NCBI GenBank assembly: GCA_003478935.1 | Contig: QUFP01000057.1 | Location: forward strand, 1-16,632 | DNA length: 16,632 nt | Origin: Firmicutes bacterium AF25-13AC | GTDB taxonomy: Bacteria > Bacillota > Clostridia > Lachnospirales > Lachnospiraceae | Reading direction: 5' to 3' | Shown: positions 6,196 to 14,048 of the stretch, piece after piece | Layout: every line of letters begins with the position of its first letter | Position numbering within the stretch: the stretch's first letter is position 1 | The notes under the pieces: generated by a model | Databases searched by the model: none | What the model saw: the letters and a program-made list of their open reading frames with translations, nothing else | Told to the model about the DNA's origin: nothing | Made by a program: the position numbers and the translations under genes

Positions 6196-8184
6196 TTACT
6201 TTTTATTGCGAAACTGAACTGGTGTCATATTAAATGCTTTCTTAAACAGGCGATTAAAATGTTCTACATTTTGATAGCCAACAGAAAGCGCGATGCTTTC
6301 AACAGTCATTGAACTCGTCTTTAACAATGTTTTCGCCTTCTTCAGACGTACATTTTTTACAAGCTCACCAAATGTCATGCCTGATTTTTCTTTGATGTAT
6401 TTTGACAAATACGGTTTTGACAAATAGAACTTATCAGACAGTCCCTCAAGAGTGACACTTAAATAATTTGACTGAATATAGTTCATGATCTCAACCATTC
6501 TTTTGTCCTTGGCAAACTGCGCATTCTGAATCTCTTCAATCTTATTTACTGCAACTGTCAGCGCCTCAATTGAAGCCTTAATGATATCGTTGTCAATTCC
6601 AACACCCCAATAACGTCTTCCATTGCAAACAACACCAACATATGCAACTGCCTTTGAAGAACTTCCCTTTGTCAGAGAATGCTCCTCATAGAAACTAAGC
6701 TCATAGCTAACATTAAAATAATTCTTAATCGCATTGCTGACGGCATCAAGACGTCCATTACCTGTTCCTGTAACGACTTGTGTATTCTGGCCATGCTGAA
6801 TTGTTGCATTTGCCACAATTCCATTTTCCTGACGGAAATGACATTCGCTGACCTGGAAAATTGACTTACTGGTAACATAATGATCCTCAAAAATCTGATA
6901 AATAATTGCCGGTGTCAGTTCCTTATGCGCCTTATCGGAAATATCCTTAACAGTATAGCCAACCTCCTCGCGCATATTTTCCGGAAGACTCAAACCAAAG
7001 TTAGTGCGCAGTACATAGCATACGCCGCCCTTTCCAGACTGACTGTTAATACGAATAACATCTGAATCATAAGTACGTCCTACATCCTTCGGGTCAATTG
7101 GAAGATACGGAACATCCCACTTTTCACTCTTTCCAGCTTCTCTCCATGCCATGCCCTTTGCAATTGCATCCTGATGAGAACCAGAAAATGCAGTAAATAC
7201 AAGCTTTCCTGCATACGGCTGACGCTCATGAACTCTCATGCCTGTCACTCTCTCATATACCTCTACTAAAGATGACATATTAGAGAAATTCAGTTTCGGA
7301 TCAATACCATGTGAGAACATATTCATCGCCAATGTGATAATATCCACATTTCCGGTACGCTCACCATTTCCAAAAAGCGTTCCCTCAATACGATCTGCAC
7401 CGGCAAGCAGTCCTAACTCTGCCGCTGCCACACCGCAGCCTCTGTCATTATGCGGATGAAGTGAAAGAACAACTCCGTCACGGTACTTCATATTTTTATT
7501 CATATATTCGATCTGTGTTGCGAATACGTGCGGCATTGCATTCTCAACTGTTGCCGGAAGATTAATGATCACCTTATTGTCTGGTGTCGGCTGCCATACA
7601 TCCAAAACAGCATTGCACACCTCAAGTGCATAATCCATCTCAGTTCCTGTAAAGCTTTCCGGGCTGTACTCAAAGGTAAAGTTACCATCGGTCTTATCAG
7701 CCAGCTCCTTCAACAATGCAGCACCATCAATTGCAATCTGCTTTACATGCTCTTTATCTTTCTTAAATACCTGCTCACGCTGTGCAACAGATGTGGAGTT
7801 ATACACATGAACAACTGCTCTTGGTGCTCCCTTAATCGCCGCAAAAGTCTTCTTAATAATATGCTCTCTTGCCTGCGTCAATACCTGAATCGTAACATCA
7901 GCCGGAATCAAATTCTGCTCAATTAAGGTACGGCAAAACTGGTACTCGGTTTCTGAAGCAGCCGGAAATCCGATTTCAATTTCCTTAAAGCCAATCTCTA
8001 CCAGCATCTTAAAAAATTCAATCTTCTCATCCAGACTCATTGGCTCTACAAGCGCCTGATTTCCGTCTCTTAAGTCAACAGAGCACCAGATCGGTGCATG
8101 ATCGATATCATCCTTCTTGACCCAGTCATAGGTCACGACCGGCGGCATAAAATACTGTTTTTCATACTTTTCGCTTGGATTCAT
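6196..8184 (-). CDS. leuA: 2-isopropylmalate synthase fused to an AraC-type DNA-binding domain
   Basis: A 662-aa protein. Residues 1-550 are a complete LeuA, which condenses 2-oxoisovalerate and acetyl-CoA, the first step of leucine synthesis. Seen: the catalytic DLRDGNQAL at 37-45, the metal-binding HPHNDRG at 243-249, FGNGERTGN at 271-279, and the C-terminal regulatory domain with GTGNGRLDA at 473-481, the type that binds leucine in characterised LeuA. LeuA of this class normally ends near here. Instead the frame continues through a short linker into an AraC/XylS-type double HTH (563-662): first helix pair around [20 protein letters not shown], second around [18 protein letters not shown], ending TPVQFRNKK. 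There is no stop, frameshift or internal start in the join. AGAAAGG lies 11 nt before the ATG, a slightly long spacing. Function as a leucine-sensing regulator is inferred. Confidence 0.93.
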   Translation of the reverse strand: MNPSEKYEKQYFMPPVVTYDWVKKDDIDHAPIWCSVDLRDGNQALVEPMSLDEKIEFFKMLVEIGFKEIEIGFPAASETEYQFCRTLIEQNLIPADVTIQVLTQAREHIIKKTFAAIKGAPRAVVHVYNSTSVAQREQVFKKDKEHVKQIAIDGAALLKELADKTDGNFTFEYSPESFTGTEMDYALEVCNAVLDVWQPTPDNKVIINLPATVENAMPHVFATQIEYMNKNMKYRDGVVLSLHPHNDRGCGVAAAELGLLAGADRIEGTLFGNGERTGNVDIITLAMNMFSHGIDPKLNFSNMSSLVEVYERVTGMRVHERQPYAGKLVFTAFSGSHQDAIAKGMAWREAGKSEKWDVPYLPIDPKDVGRTYDSDVIRINSQSGKGGVCYVLRTNFGLSLPENMREEVGYTVKDISDKAHKELTPAIIYQIFEDHYVTSKSIFQVSECHFRQENGIVANATIQHGQNTQVVTGTGNGRLDAVSNAIKNYFNVSYELSFYEEHSLTKGSSSKAVAYVGVVCNGRRYWGVGIDNDIIKASIEALTVAVNKIEEIQNAQFAKDKRMVEIMNYIQSNYLSVTLEGLSDKFYLSKPYLSKYIKEKSGMTFGELVKNVRLKKAKTLLKTSSMTVESIALSVGYQNVEHFNRLFKKAFNMTPVQFRNKK

Positions 8185-8293
8185 ATTATTATCAACCTTT
8201 CTTGCTATATTCTATTCTGTTCAAAAAAATTTTATCAATTTCATTGTCGTTTTTTATCTTAACACATTTACAACGCAAATGGTAGTGACTGTT

Positions 8294-8315
8294 TTAATCA
8301 TTCGTATTGATCATT
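8294..8315. promoter_or_regulatory. Direct repeat upstream of leuA, candidate AraC-type operator
   Basis: TTAATCATT (8294-8302) and TTGATCATT (8307-8315) are 9-bp half-sites differing at one base, with a 13-bp period, about 110-130 bp upstream of the leuA ATG. AraC-family proteins commonly bind direct repeats, so this is a candidate target of the LeuA-AraC fusion. The leuA promoter itself could not be assigned with confidence. A weak candidate is TTGATA, 18 bp, TAGAAT close to the gene. Confidence 0.3.
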
Positions 8316-8328
8316 TTTAACCAAAAAA

Positions 8329-8360
8329 AGATGGGGCGCACCGTTTGGTACACCCCATCT
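8329..8360 (-). terminator. Terminator of the ABC importer operon
   Basis: AGATGGGG (8329-8336) pairs with CCCCATCT (8353-8360). On the minus strand the GC-rich hairpin is followed by seven T's. It lies 44 nt after the solute-binding protein stop. Confidence 0.9.
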
Positions 8361-8403
8361 TCTGCGAAAGAAAAAGTTTATGAGAAAAAGATTCTAGCAA
8401 TAA

Positions 8404-9924
8404 TTATTCTGCTACAGAAGAAGACTCTTCTTCAACAGACTCATCAGTAGTCTCAGAACCATTCTCTGCCTTCCATTCATCATACTGTGCCTGGAATGCT
8501 GCTAAAACGTCCTGATAACCAGCCTCATCGAGAGCTGCCTGATACTGAGCGATTGTATCTTCAATCTGATCAACGCCATAACCACCATTCTCAAGTGCGA
8601 AGCCATACTCATTAAATACATTCTGGCAAGCTGCATACTTATCAGCTACTTCATTCTTATCGAAACGGAAACCAGCTGCGCAAGAAGTATTTGCACCACC
8701 GTTGAAGTCCTTATACAGTTCAGCCTTATCATCTGGCTCTGTTGTCAGTGGTGTTACGATAGTTGCAGATGCAGATTCCCACATGGAGTGGTTGTACTTA
8801 CCAGCATCAGTCTGCTCTACCTTACCGTCAACATAGTTGAAATCCTCACCCTCAATACCAAAGGTGTAAAGATCTGCTAACTTACTATCAGTATACAGAA
8901 GTCCTAAGAAATCAACACAAGCCTGTGCTTCTTCTGGTGTGCTGTTTGCTGTTACTGCATAGCAGGAACCAAGTGCAGATGTGGAGTGTGCCCATCTGTC
9001 AGTGATTGGTGTCATTACAACTTCCTGATTATAACGGCTGTTTGCCTCTGCATTAACAGGAATATCTGTCCACCAGGAAATACCCCAATCCTGAGTCTGT
9101 GTTGTAGTATCAGTTGTAGTCTTTGTTACTTCGTCCTCAGAGATATATCCAGCCTCTGCCCACTTAGCCATTAAGGTACAGAACTCCTTGTACTGATCGG
9201 TCAGAACGGTATCAACTACTTCATTTGTGGAACGATCTACTGCTACCCAGTTGGACTGTGAATCAGCGGTAAAGAAATCAAAATCATTGATATAATATCT
9301 GTAGAACATAGCTGTCTTCTGTGACAGATATGGATACTTAAGTCCTTCTGCCTCAAGATCTGCTAACATCGGCTCAATGTCAGCCAAAGTCTTAACTGAA
9401 CTGATATCCCAGCCATACTTGTCAACAAGATCCTTACGGAACATTACATCATAGCCTTCTACATTATCCTTATAAACTGGTACAAAGTAGTTCTTGCCGT
9501 CATATTTGGTAGCTTCCCACTGTCCTTCATCCATAGACTCATACAGAGGTGTTCCCGGAAGCAGATCGGTAATATCATAAACTGCATTTGCAGGTACTAA
9601 ATCATTTGTTCCAATGGTAGCTTCCCATGAAGCTGTCCAAAGCAGGTTAATCTCATTGTTTGCAAGTGCCAGATTTGCCTTTTCGGTATATTCACCTGAA
9701 CCAATATCGGTCAGTTCGATCTGAACATTGATCTTATCCTTAATATACTCATTGATAGCATCCTGAACCTTCTTTACCTGCTCAGAATCTGGATTTGCCA
9801 GATTGAAGCATGCTCTTGTAACTTTGATTGTTACTGGCTCACTATCGCTTGCAAAAGCGGTGCCTGCGAAACAACTGGTTGCCATAGCTGCTGCCATTGA
9901 TACTGCAAAAAGTTTTCTTTTCAT
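8404..9924 (-). CDS. Extracellular solute-binding protein of a CUT1 ABC importer
   Basis: A 506-aa secreted sugar-binding component. Residues 1-25 are a Sec signal peptide (basic MKRK, hydrophobic core, likely cut at AFA|SD). Cys18 in ATSC could instead be a weak lipobox, and the protein needs some surface anchor, so lipidation is not excluded. The mature part has the two-lobe pattern of family 1 binding proteins of the LplA/YtcQ kind (alternating NKINVQIELTDIG-like and FRKDLVDKYGWD segments). The far C-terminus is an acidic Ser/Glu tail. The RBS AAGGAGG, 9 nt before the ATG, is strong. It is the last gene of the operon, after both permeases, and no ATPase gene is present. The substrate is unknown, probably an oligosaccharide. 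Confidence 0.9.
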   Translation of the reverse strand: MKRKLFAVSMAAAMATSCFAGTAFASDSEPVTIKVTRACFNLANPDSEQVKKVQDAINEYIKDKINVQIELTDIGSGEYTEKANLALANNEINLLWTASWEATIGTNDLVPANAVYDITDLLPGTPLYESMDEGQWEATKYDGKNYFVPVYKDNVEGYDVMFRKDLVDKYGWDISSVKTLADIEPMLADLEAEGLKYPYLSQKTAMFYRYYINDFDFFTADSQSNWVAVDRSTNEVVDTVLTDQYKEFCTLMAKWAEAGYISEDEVTKTTTDTTTQTQDWGISWWTDIPVNAEANSRYNQEVVMTPITDRWAHSTSALGSCYAVTANSTPEEAQACVDFLGLLYTDSKLADLYTFGIEGEDFNYVDGKVEQTDAGKYNHSMWESASATIVTPLTTEPDDKAELYKDFNGGANTSCAAGFRFDKNEVADKYAACQNVFNEYGFALENGGYGVDQIEDTIAQYQAALDEAGYQDVLAAFQAQYDEWKAENGSETTDESVEEESSSVAE

Positions 9925-9978
9925 AATAAGTGTCCTCCTTAATAATGTTTGATTTTATTTGGTTTTTATTTATTTTCA

Positions 9979-10001
9979 TCCACATAATAGATATCTGTGG
10001 A
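9979..10001 (-). other. Intergenic stem-loop between permease and solute-binding protein genes
   Basis: TCCACA (9979-9984) and TGTGGA (9996-10001) form a 6-bp stem around an 11-nt loop, extended by U/A-rich flanks with a bulge. No U-run follows on the minus strand, so it is not an intrinsic terminator. Such stems between permease and binding-protein genes often stabilise the mRNA end or set unequal expression. Confidence 0.4.
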
Positions 10002-10026
10002 AAATGCCCTTTACTTATTGACTTTG

Positions 10027-10953
10027 TCAGCCCTTTACAGAACCAACTGTAAGTCCCTTTACAAAATACTTCTGGAAGAATGGATAAATTACCATAATCG
10101 GTCCGATTACGACAATAACTGTTGCCATCGTTGCAGAGTACTGTGGAATTGTTCCTCCCATAGCTGCCTTAACAGAAGCCGGAACATTGGAGTTATTTAA
10201 CAAAAACTCGATACTCTTCTGAATATTGATCAGAAGTAACTGCAATGGCTTCTTGCGATCACTTGTAATATACAAAAGTGCATTCTGCCAGTCATTCCAG
10301 TAAACAGTTGCCATCATAAATCCAACTGCTGCCATAGATGGCTTTAACAGTGGAAGTGTGATCTGGAAGAAAGTTCGATACTCACCGGCACCGTCAATCT
10401 TAGCCGCCTCCATAAGCTCACCAGGAATACTGTTTGCGATGTATGTTCGAAGAATAATAACATTCATCGTTGATACACAAAGCGGTAAAATCAGAAGTGC
10501 GATGTTATCCTTTAATCCGTACATAGATGTATAAATTATATAGCAGGATAACTGTCCGCCTGAAAACAGCATTGGAATCAGCAGGTATACAGATAAGAAC
10601 TTACCAAGCATGAAATCCTTACGGCTAATTGAGTAAGCAAACATTGCCATGATCAAAAGTCCAACTAATGTTCCTACAACTGTGATAAAAATCGTTACAC
10701 CATAAGAGGTTGCCAGCTGCTTGCCATATCTAAGTACGGCATTGATACCATCAAGTGACCACTTCTTCGGAATAAACGAGAAACCATTCTGTACGATTGT
10801 CTTCTCATCTGAAAATGCTGCTACAAATACAAGTACGATCGGCAGTGCACAGAACAAAGTGTACAATACCAAGAAGAATAACAATATGTACTGACCGAGT
10901 GTTTTACGCTCTCTTCTGGAAGGAGCAAGGTCAAGATCTTTTTTCTTTTTCAT
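10027..10953 (-). CDS. ABC sugar permease, LplC/YtcP-like (MalG position)
   Basis: A 308-aa inner-membrane subunit with about six membrane segments, the first at about 22-46 (LLFFLVLYTLFCALPIVLVF region). The cytoplasmic EAA loop reads EAAKIDGAGEYRTFFQITLP (182-201), the docking site for the ATPase. The C-terminus FQKYFVKGLTVGSVKG is typical of CUT1 MalG-type permeases. The RBS GGGAGG lies 8 nt before the ATG. It follows the first permease gene by 18 bp and precedes the binding protein gene. Energy presumably comes from a shared MsmK/MsmX-type ATPase encoded elsewhere. Confidence 0.93.
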   Translation of the reverse strand: MKKKKDLDLAPSRRERKTLGQYILLFFLVLYTLFCALPIVLVFVAAFSDEKTIVQNGFSFIPKKWSLDGINAVLRYGKQLATSYGVTIFITVVGTLVGLLIMAMFAYSISRKDFMLGKFLSVYLLIPMLFSGGQLSCYIIYTSMYGLKDNIALLILPLCVSTMNVIILRTYIANSIPGELMEAAKIDGAGEYRTFFQITLPLLKPSMAAVGFMMATVYWNDWQNALLYITSDRKKPLQLLLINIQKSIEFLLNNSNVPASVKAAMGGTIPQYSATMATVIVVIGPIMVIYPFFQKYFVKGLTVGSVKG

Positions 10954-10971
10954 CTACATTTCCTCCCTTCA

Positions 10972-11877
10972 TTAGAACAGTGCATTTTCCGGTGCAATCT
11001 TACGAACAGCACCATTTGCAAGCAGCATCATCAGCAAACCAACTACTGACTGGAAGAATGTAGTTGCTGCAACGAATCCGAAGTTCGAGTTTTTAAAGAT
11101 CGCATTCAGTACATAAGAATCAATAACCTGTGTTGTAGAATACAGCTGTCCGCTGTTTCTTGTTACCTGATAGAAAAGACCTGTATCAGATCTCATGATG
11201 TTTCCTACTGAAAGAAGAAGCATAACCGTAATCATTGGAACAAGACTTGGAATCGTGATGTTCACGATCTGCTGCCAACGATTTGCACCATCAATCTCTG
11301 CTGCCTCATATAATGAGGAATCAATACCTGCAAGTACTGACATATAAAGTACTGAGCCGTAACCCACACTGTTCCACATTTTAACGATAGTTAAAATCAC
11401 CGGCCAATAACTTGCTGTTGTGTAGTAACGAACACGTGCATTAAACAGATTATTTAAGATACCTGTATCAGTACTGATAAATGCATATACGATAAACTGT
11501 ACAGCTGCATAAGAAATGAATACTGGAATAATCATAACAGTCTGCATTGTCTTTGCACACTTTTTAAATACACACTGGTCAATCGCAATTGCAAGAACTA
11601 CATTTAGTACTGTTCCAAGTCCTGTGAAGATCACATAATAGAATAATGTATTCTTCGTCATCGACAGGAATGTTGACTTTGATGCAATCAGGAACTTGAA
11701 GTTGTCGATGCCATTCCACGGACTGCCCCAGATTCCCTTAGTGTAATCATACGACTTGAATGCCATTACAAGACCGCCCATCGGGATATAGGCAAAGAAC
11801 AGCAATACAAGAAATGCTGGCAGAGCCATCACGACATGGGTTCTGTGTTTCCATGTGTTATGAAGAAAATTTTTCAT
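10972..11877 (-). CDS. ABC sugar permease, LplB-like (MalF position)
   Basis: A 301-aa membrane subunit with about six transmembrane segments, starting HVVMALPAFLVLLFFAYIP. The EAA loop is EAAEIDGANRWQQIVNITIP (191-210). It is the first gene of the importer operon and pairs with the second permease to form the channel. An upstream in-frame TTG at 11925 would add 16 basic residues, but AAAGGAG lies 10 nt before the ATG at 11877, and that start matches the usual length of the family, so it is preferred. Confidence 0.92.
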   Translation of the reverse strand: MKNFLHNTWKHRTHVVMALPAFLVLLFFAYIPMGGLVMAFKSYDYTKGIWGSPWNGIDNFKFLIASKSTFLSMTKNTLFYYVIFTGLGTVLNVVLAIAIDQCVFKKCAKTMQTVMIIPVFISYAAVQFIVYAFISTDTGILNNLFNARVRYYTTASYWPVILTIVKMWNSVGYGSVLYMSVLAGIDSSLYEAAEIDGANRWQQIVNITIPSLVPMITVMLLLSVGNIMRSDTGLFYQVTRNSGQLYSTTQVIDSYVLNAIFKNSNFGFVAATTFFQSVVGLLMMLLANGAVRKIAPENALF

Positions 11878-11929
11878 CCCTTTCTCACTCCTTTTCCGTA
11901 ATCTCCGTGTCTTTCCCTCTCGCAAATTA

Positions 11930-11943
11930 CTTAATCGTTTTCA
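11930..11943 (-). promoter_or_regulatory. LacI-family operator of the importer operon
   Basis: The minus strand reads TGAAAACGATTAAG, a pseudo-palindrome around a central CG as bound by LacI-family regulators. It begins 8 nt downstream of the -10 box, covering the start of transcription, so binding should block initiation. The site before the lacI-type gene shares the core AAACGATT and the same distance to its -10. Confidence 0.75.
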
Positions 11944-11950
11944 TACTTGA

Positions 11951-11979
11951 ACTATACAACACTTTGAACCAAAATGCAA
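11951..11979 (-). promoter_or_regulatory. Promoter of the ABC importer operon
   Basis: Minus-strand TTGCAT (complement of 11974-11979), a 17-bp spacer, TATAGT (complement of 11951-11956). Upstream, four T-tracts on the plus strand (11984-11989, 11994-11998, 12004-12010, 12015-12019) are centred 9.5-11 bp apart, i.e. helically phased, as in curved UP-like DNA. Confidence 0.82.
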
Positions 11980-12080
11980 TACCTTTTTTGAAATTTTTAT
12001 ATATTTTTTTCTACTTTTTCTGCTTTGTTTCGCCGCGAGTTGTGTCTGTATTGTGTAAATTGTCGCTTTTGTGCACAAAA

Positions 12081-12116
12081 AAAGAGTTCTTTCAGCAAAC
12101 GCTTTCCGAACTCTTT
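12081..12116 (-). terminator. Terminator of the LacI-family gene
   Basis: AAAGAGTTC (12081-12089) pairs with GAACTCTTT (12108-12116), with an inner AGC/GCT pair. On the minus strand it is followed by a T7 tract. Confidence 0.8.
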
Positions 12117-12125
12117 TCGTTTTTC

Positions 12126-12167
12126 GAAACAAACCAGCTTGGTTTCTCAACCTTTTTCGTTTGTTTC
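12126..12167 (-). repeat. Second hairpin just after the LacI-family stop codon
   Basis: GAAACAAAC (12126-12134) and GTTTGTTTC (12159-12167) are perfect 9-bp inverted repeats, with a GGTT/AACC pair within. The hairpin lies 6 nt after the stop and ahead of the terminator. It lacks a U-run, so it probably only assists termination or protects the 3' end. Confidence 0.5.
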
Positions 12168-12173
12168 CCTTAA

Positions 12174-13193
12174 TTACTCATTTTCGTTAAGACAGCGAAC
12201 CGATGCTCCCGGCATTACCACACCAGCCTTAACAATCATCTCAACAAGCGCACTCTTTGGCCGCTCGATCTGATCTACAATTGCCTGTGCTGCTGCCTTT
12301 CCTATGCCAGACATATCCTGTGCATATGTCGTAAGCTTGGGCTGAAACTGCTGAATCAACGAAATTCCGTCATAGCCCGCCACTGAAATATCTGATGGTA
12401 TAGACAATCCTGCCTCACGAATCACAGCTATTCCACCGATTGCCGTATAATCATCAGGATACAGAATGCAAGTAGGCGGATTTTTCAGTGCAAGAAGCTT
12501 CTTCGTTGCCTCTGAACTTGCCTCTCCCTCAAGATATGGTGCCTCTGGCACATATTCATCTGGCACTGACAATCCATGTTCCTCCATGGTGCGATAAAAA
12601 CTTGCCAAGCGCACCTTGGTAACACTGTTTTGCTGACCATGTATGTACGCAATTTTTTTATGTCCCATACTGATTACATATTCCGTCAGTTCTCTAACAC
12701 CCTTTATATTGTCCGACACAACTGCCGGGCAATTATTAAAGACGTGGTCAATTGTCACTACCGGAATATCACTTTCTACCAGTTCAACTACCTCTTCTTT
12801 TGTAAAATCTACATTTGCAATCACAACGCCGTCAACATTACGGTAACGACAATGCTCCAGATATGACATTTCTCGTCCGCCTACATTCTTATTGATAAAA
12901 GTAATATCATATCCAAGATTTTCCACCTCCGTCTTTAAGCTCTCCAAAACTGGTGCAAAATACGGATGTGTCAGACCACTATGATAGTCGTCAATAAACA
13001 GGACGCCTATATTGTGAGTCATTTTTGTTTTCAATGCCCGGGCTGCCATATTCGGCAAATATCCCATTTCATTCGCTTTCTGGCGGATCATCGCTTTTCT
13101 CTTTTCGCTGATGTCATCCAGATCGTTGAGTGCTTTGCTGACCGTTGATGCTGACACGCCGCAGGCCGCTGCAATATCTTTTAACGAAACCAT
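12174..13193 (-). CDS. LacI-family transcriptional regulator
   Basis: A 339-aa repressor. Residues 2-50 are the LacI HTH and hinge: SLKDIAAACGVSASTVSKAL, then AARALKT as the hinge helix. The rest is a periplasmic-binding-type effector domain (NIGVLF start, VDGVVIANVD, HKKIAYIHGQ, DDYTAIGGIAVI, ISVAGYDGI). It lies directly upstream of, and on the same strand as, the ABC importer operon and very likely represses it, with the transported sugar or a derivative as inducer. A GTG at 13199 (AAAGG 8 nt upstream) is an alternative start. The ATG at 13193 is chosen because family members usually begin with residues equal to MVSLKDIA. It has its own promoter with a matching operator, so autoregulation is expected. 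Confidence 0.94.
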   Translation of the reverse strand: MVSLKDIAAACGVSASTVSKALNDLDDISEKRKAMIRQKANEMGYLPNMAARALKTKMTHNIGVLFIDDYHSGLTHPYFAPVLESLKTEVENLGYDITFINKNVGGREMSYLEHCRYRNVDGVVIANVDFTKEEVVELVESDIPVVTIDHVFNNCPAVVSDNIKGVRELTEYVISMGHKKIAYIHGQQNSVTKVRLASFYRTMEEHGLSVPDEYVPEAPYLEGEASSEATKKLLALKNPPTCILYPDDYTAIGGIAVIREAGLSIPSDISVAGYDGISLIQQFQPKLTTYAQDMSGIGKAAAQAIVDQIERPKSALVEMIVKAGVVMPGASVRCLNENE

Positions 13194-13213
13194 CGTCACT
13201 TCACCCGCCTTTC

Positions 13214-13227
13214 CTCAATCGTTTAAG
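13214..13227 (-). promoter_or_regulatory. LacI-family operator at its own promoter
   Basis: The minus strand reads CTTAAACGATTGAG. It shares AAACGATTRAG with the importer operator and, like it, begins exactly 8 nt downstream of the -10 box. This supports autoregulation. Confidence 0.7.
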
Positions 13228-13234
13228 TATCTTC

Positions 13235-13263
13235 AATATAACCTCATTCTTCTTCATTGTCAA
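13235..13263 (-). promoter_or_regulatory. Promoter of the LacI-family gene
   Basis: Minus-strand perfect TTGACA (complement of 13258-13263), a 17-bp spacer, TATATT (complement of 13235-13240). Confidence 0.85.
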
Positions 13264-13351
13264 TCATACAACCTATCTCTTTCCCACTTTTTGTTACATT
13301 TCCCCATTTATTCCTCCACTTTATTGTATAATAGTTACGTGTGTTTTTGTC

Positions 13352-13987
13352 TTAAGCTGGAAACTCTTCCGCTATCTGTTTTCTGCGCATCTGATCATTT
13401 TCTATCCATTCATCTAATGTAAGCGGCGCATAATCTGAAAAAACACAAAAACAGTTAATCATGCAGCACGGAATCGTTTTTTCTTTTCCTTCAAAATCAA
13501 GAAAAGATGTTTGCTTTGTTATTCGGATAAAACGATCTATAAGAAGCTCATCTCTTGTGTCATGTACATGTCCATATAACATATATGTCTTTGGCTCCCC
13601 ATTCTCATTTAGCCGATACTGACCATTATAGCATATAACAGGGTAGTGACTCAATATAACTTTTCGCCCATTATCATGAATTTCTTTATATGGCTCTACC
13701 CATTCAAACAAACTTTTATCAAATCGACGGTATTTCAGATAGCGATCATGATTTCCTTCAATCAGATACTTTTTTCCATTTAGCTGTTTAAGCAATGAAT
13801 TTGTCTGCATCGCATCACCAAATGAAAAATCACCCAGAATCACCGTCTCGTCGCAGCTACGCACTTTTTCATTCCAGCGCTGTATCATATACTCATTCAT
13901 CTGCTCTGCTGATGCAAATCCTCTCTTGTCCATCTTTGTATTCAATGCCTCATGATAAAAATGGCAGTCTGCTATATAAAAACGCAT
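13352..13987 (-). CDS. Metallophosphoesterase (calcineurin-like)
   Basis: A 211-aa cytoplasmic phosphoesterase. The dinuclear metal site is complete: Asp7 and His9 (YIADCHF), Asp53 (ILGDFSFG), Asn79-His80 (EGNHD), His114 (LSHYP), and His140 and His142 (YGHVHD). This layout (short, GNHDRYL, LSHYP, YGHVH) is typical of a widespread bacterial and phage group whose substrates are not settled. GGAAAGG precedes the ATG at suitable spacing. It follows the AraC-type gene by 61 bp, without a visible terminator, and may be co-transcribed with it. No functional link to the sugar genes is evident. The Cys-rich segment CCMINCFC (174-181) is unusual but unassigned. Confidence 0.9.
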   Translation of the reverse strand: MRFYIADCHFYHEALNTKMDKRGFASAEQMNEYMIQRWNEKVRSCDETVILGDFSFGDAMQTNSLLKQLNGKKYLIEGNHDRYLKYRRFDKSLFEWVEPYKEIHDNGRKVILSHYPVICYNGQYRLNENGEPKTYMLYGHVHDTRDELLIDRFIRITKQTSFLDFEGKEKTIPCCMINCFCVFSDYAPLTLDEWIENDQMRRKQIAEEFPA

Positions 13988-14048
13988 AGTTATATCCTTT
14001 CCTAATTATATTTCTTTTTTTATACAATCCATACACCTCAGAGCTATA

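Noticed and set aside
6182..6205. GTAAC/GTTAC hairpin at the leuA stop as a terminator between leuA and the Spo0A_C gene.
   Set aside because: The stem is 5 bp, and the T-run follows it only on the plus strand, opposite to both genes.
6480..6560. LeuA and AraC parts as two genes joined by a sequencing error.
   Set aside because: The frame is continuous, and no stop codon, RBS or plausible separate start was seen at the join. Only raw reads could exclude an error fully.
8185..8328. T-box or leucine attenuator upstream of leuA.
   Set aside because: The gap is too short, contains no T-box core, no run of Leu codons and no terminator hairpin in the leader.
11878..11925. TTG start for the first permease.
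   Set aside because: A weaker start codon, and the Shine-Dalgarno AAAGGAG lies within the extension, ahead of the ATG at 11877.
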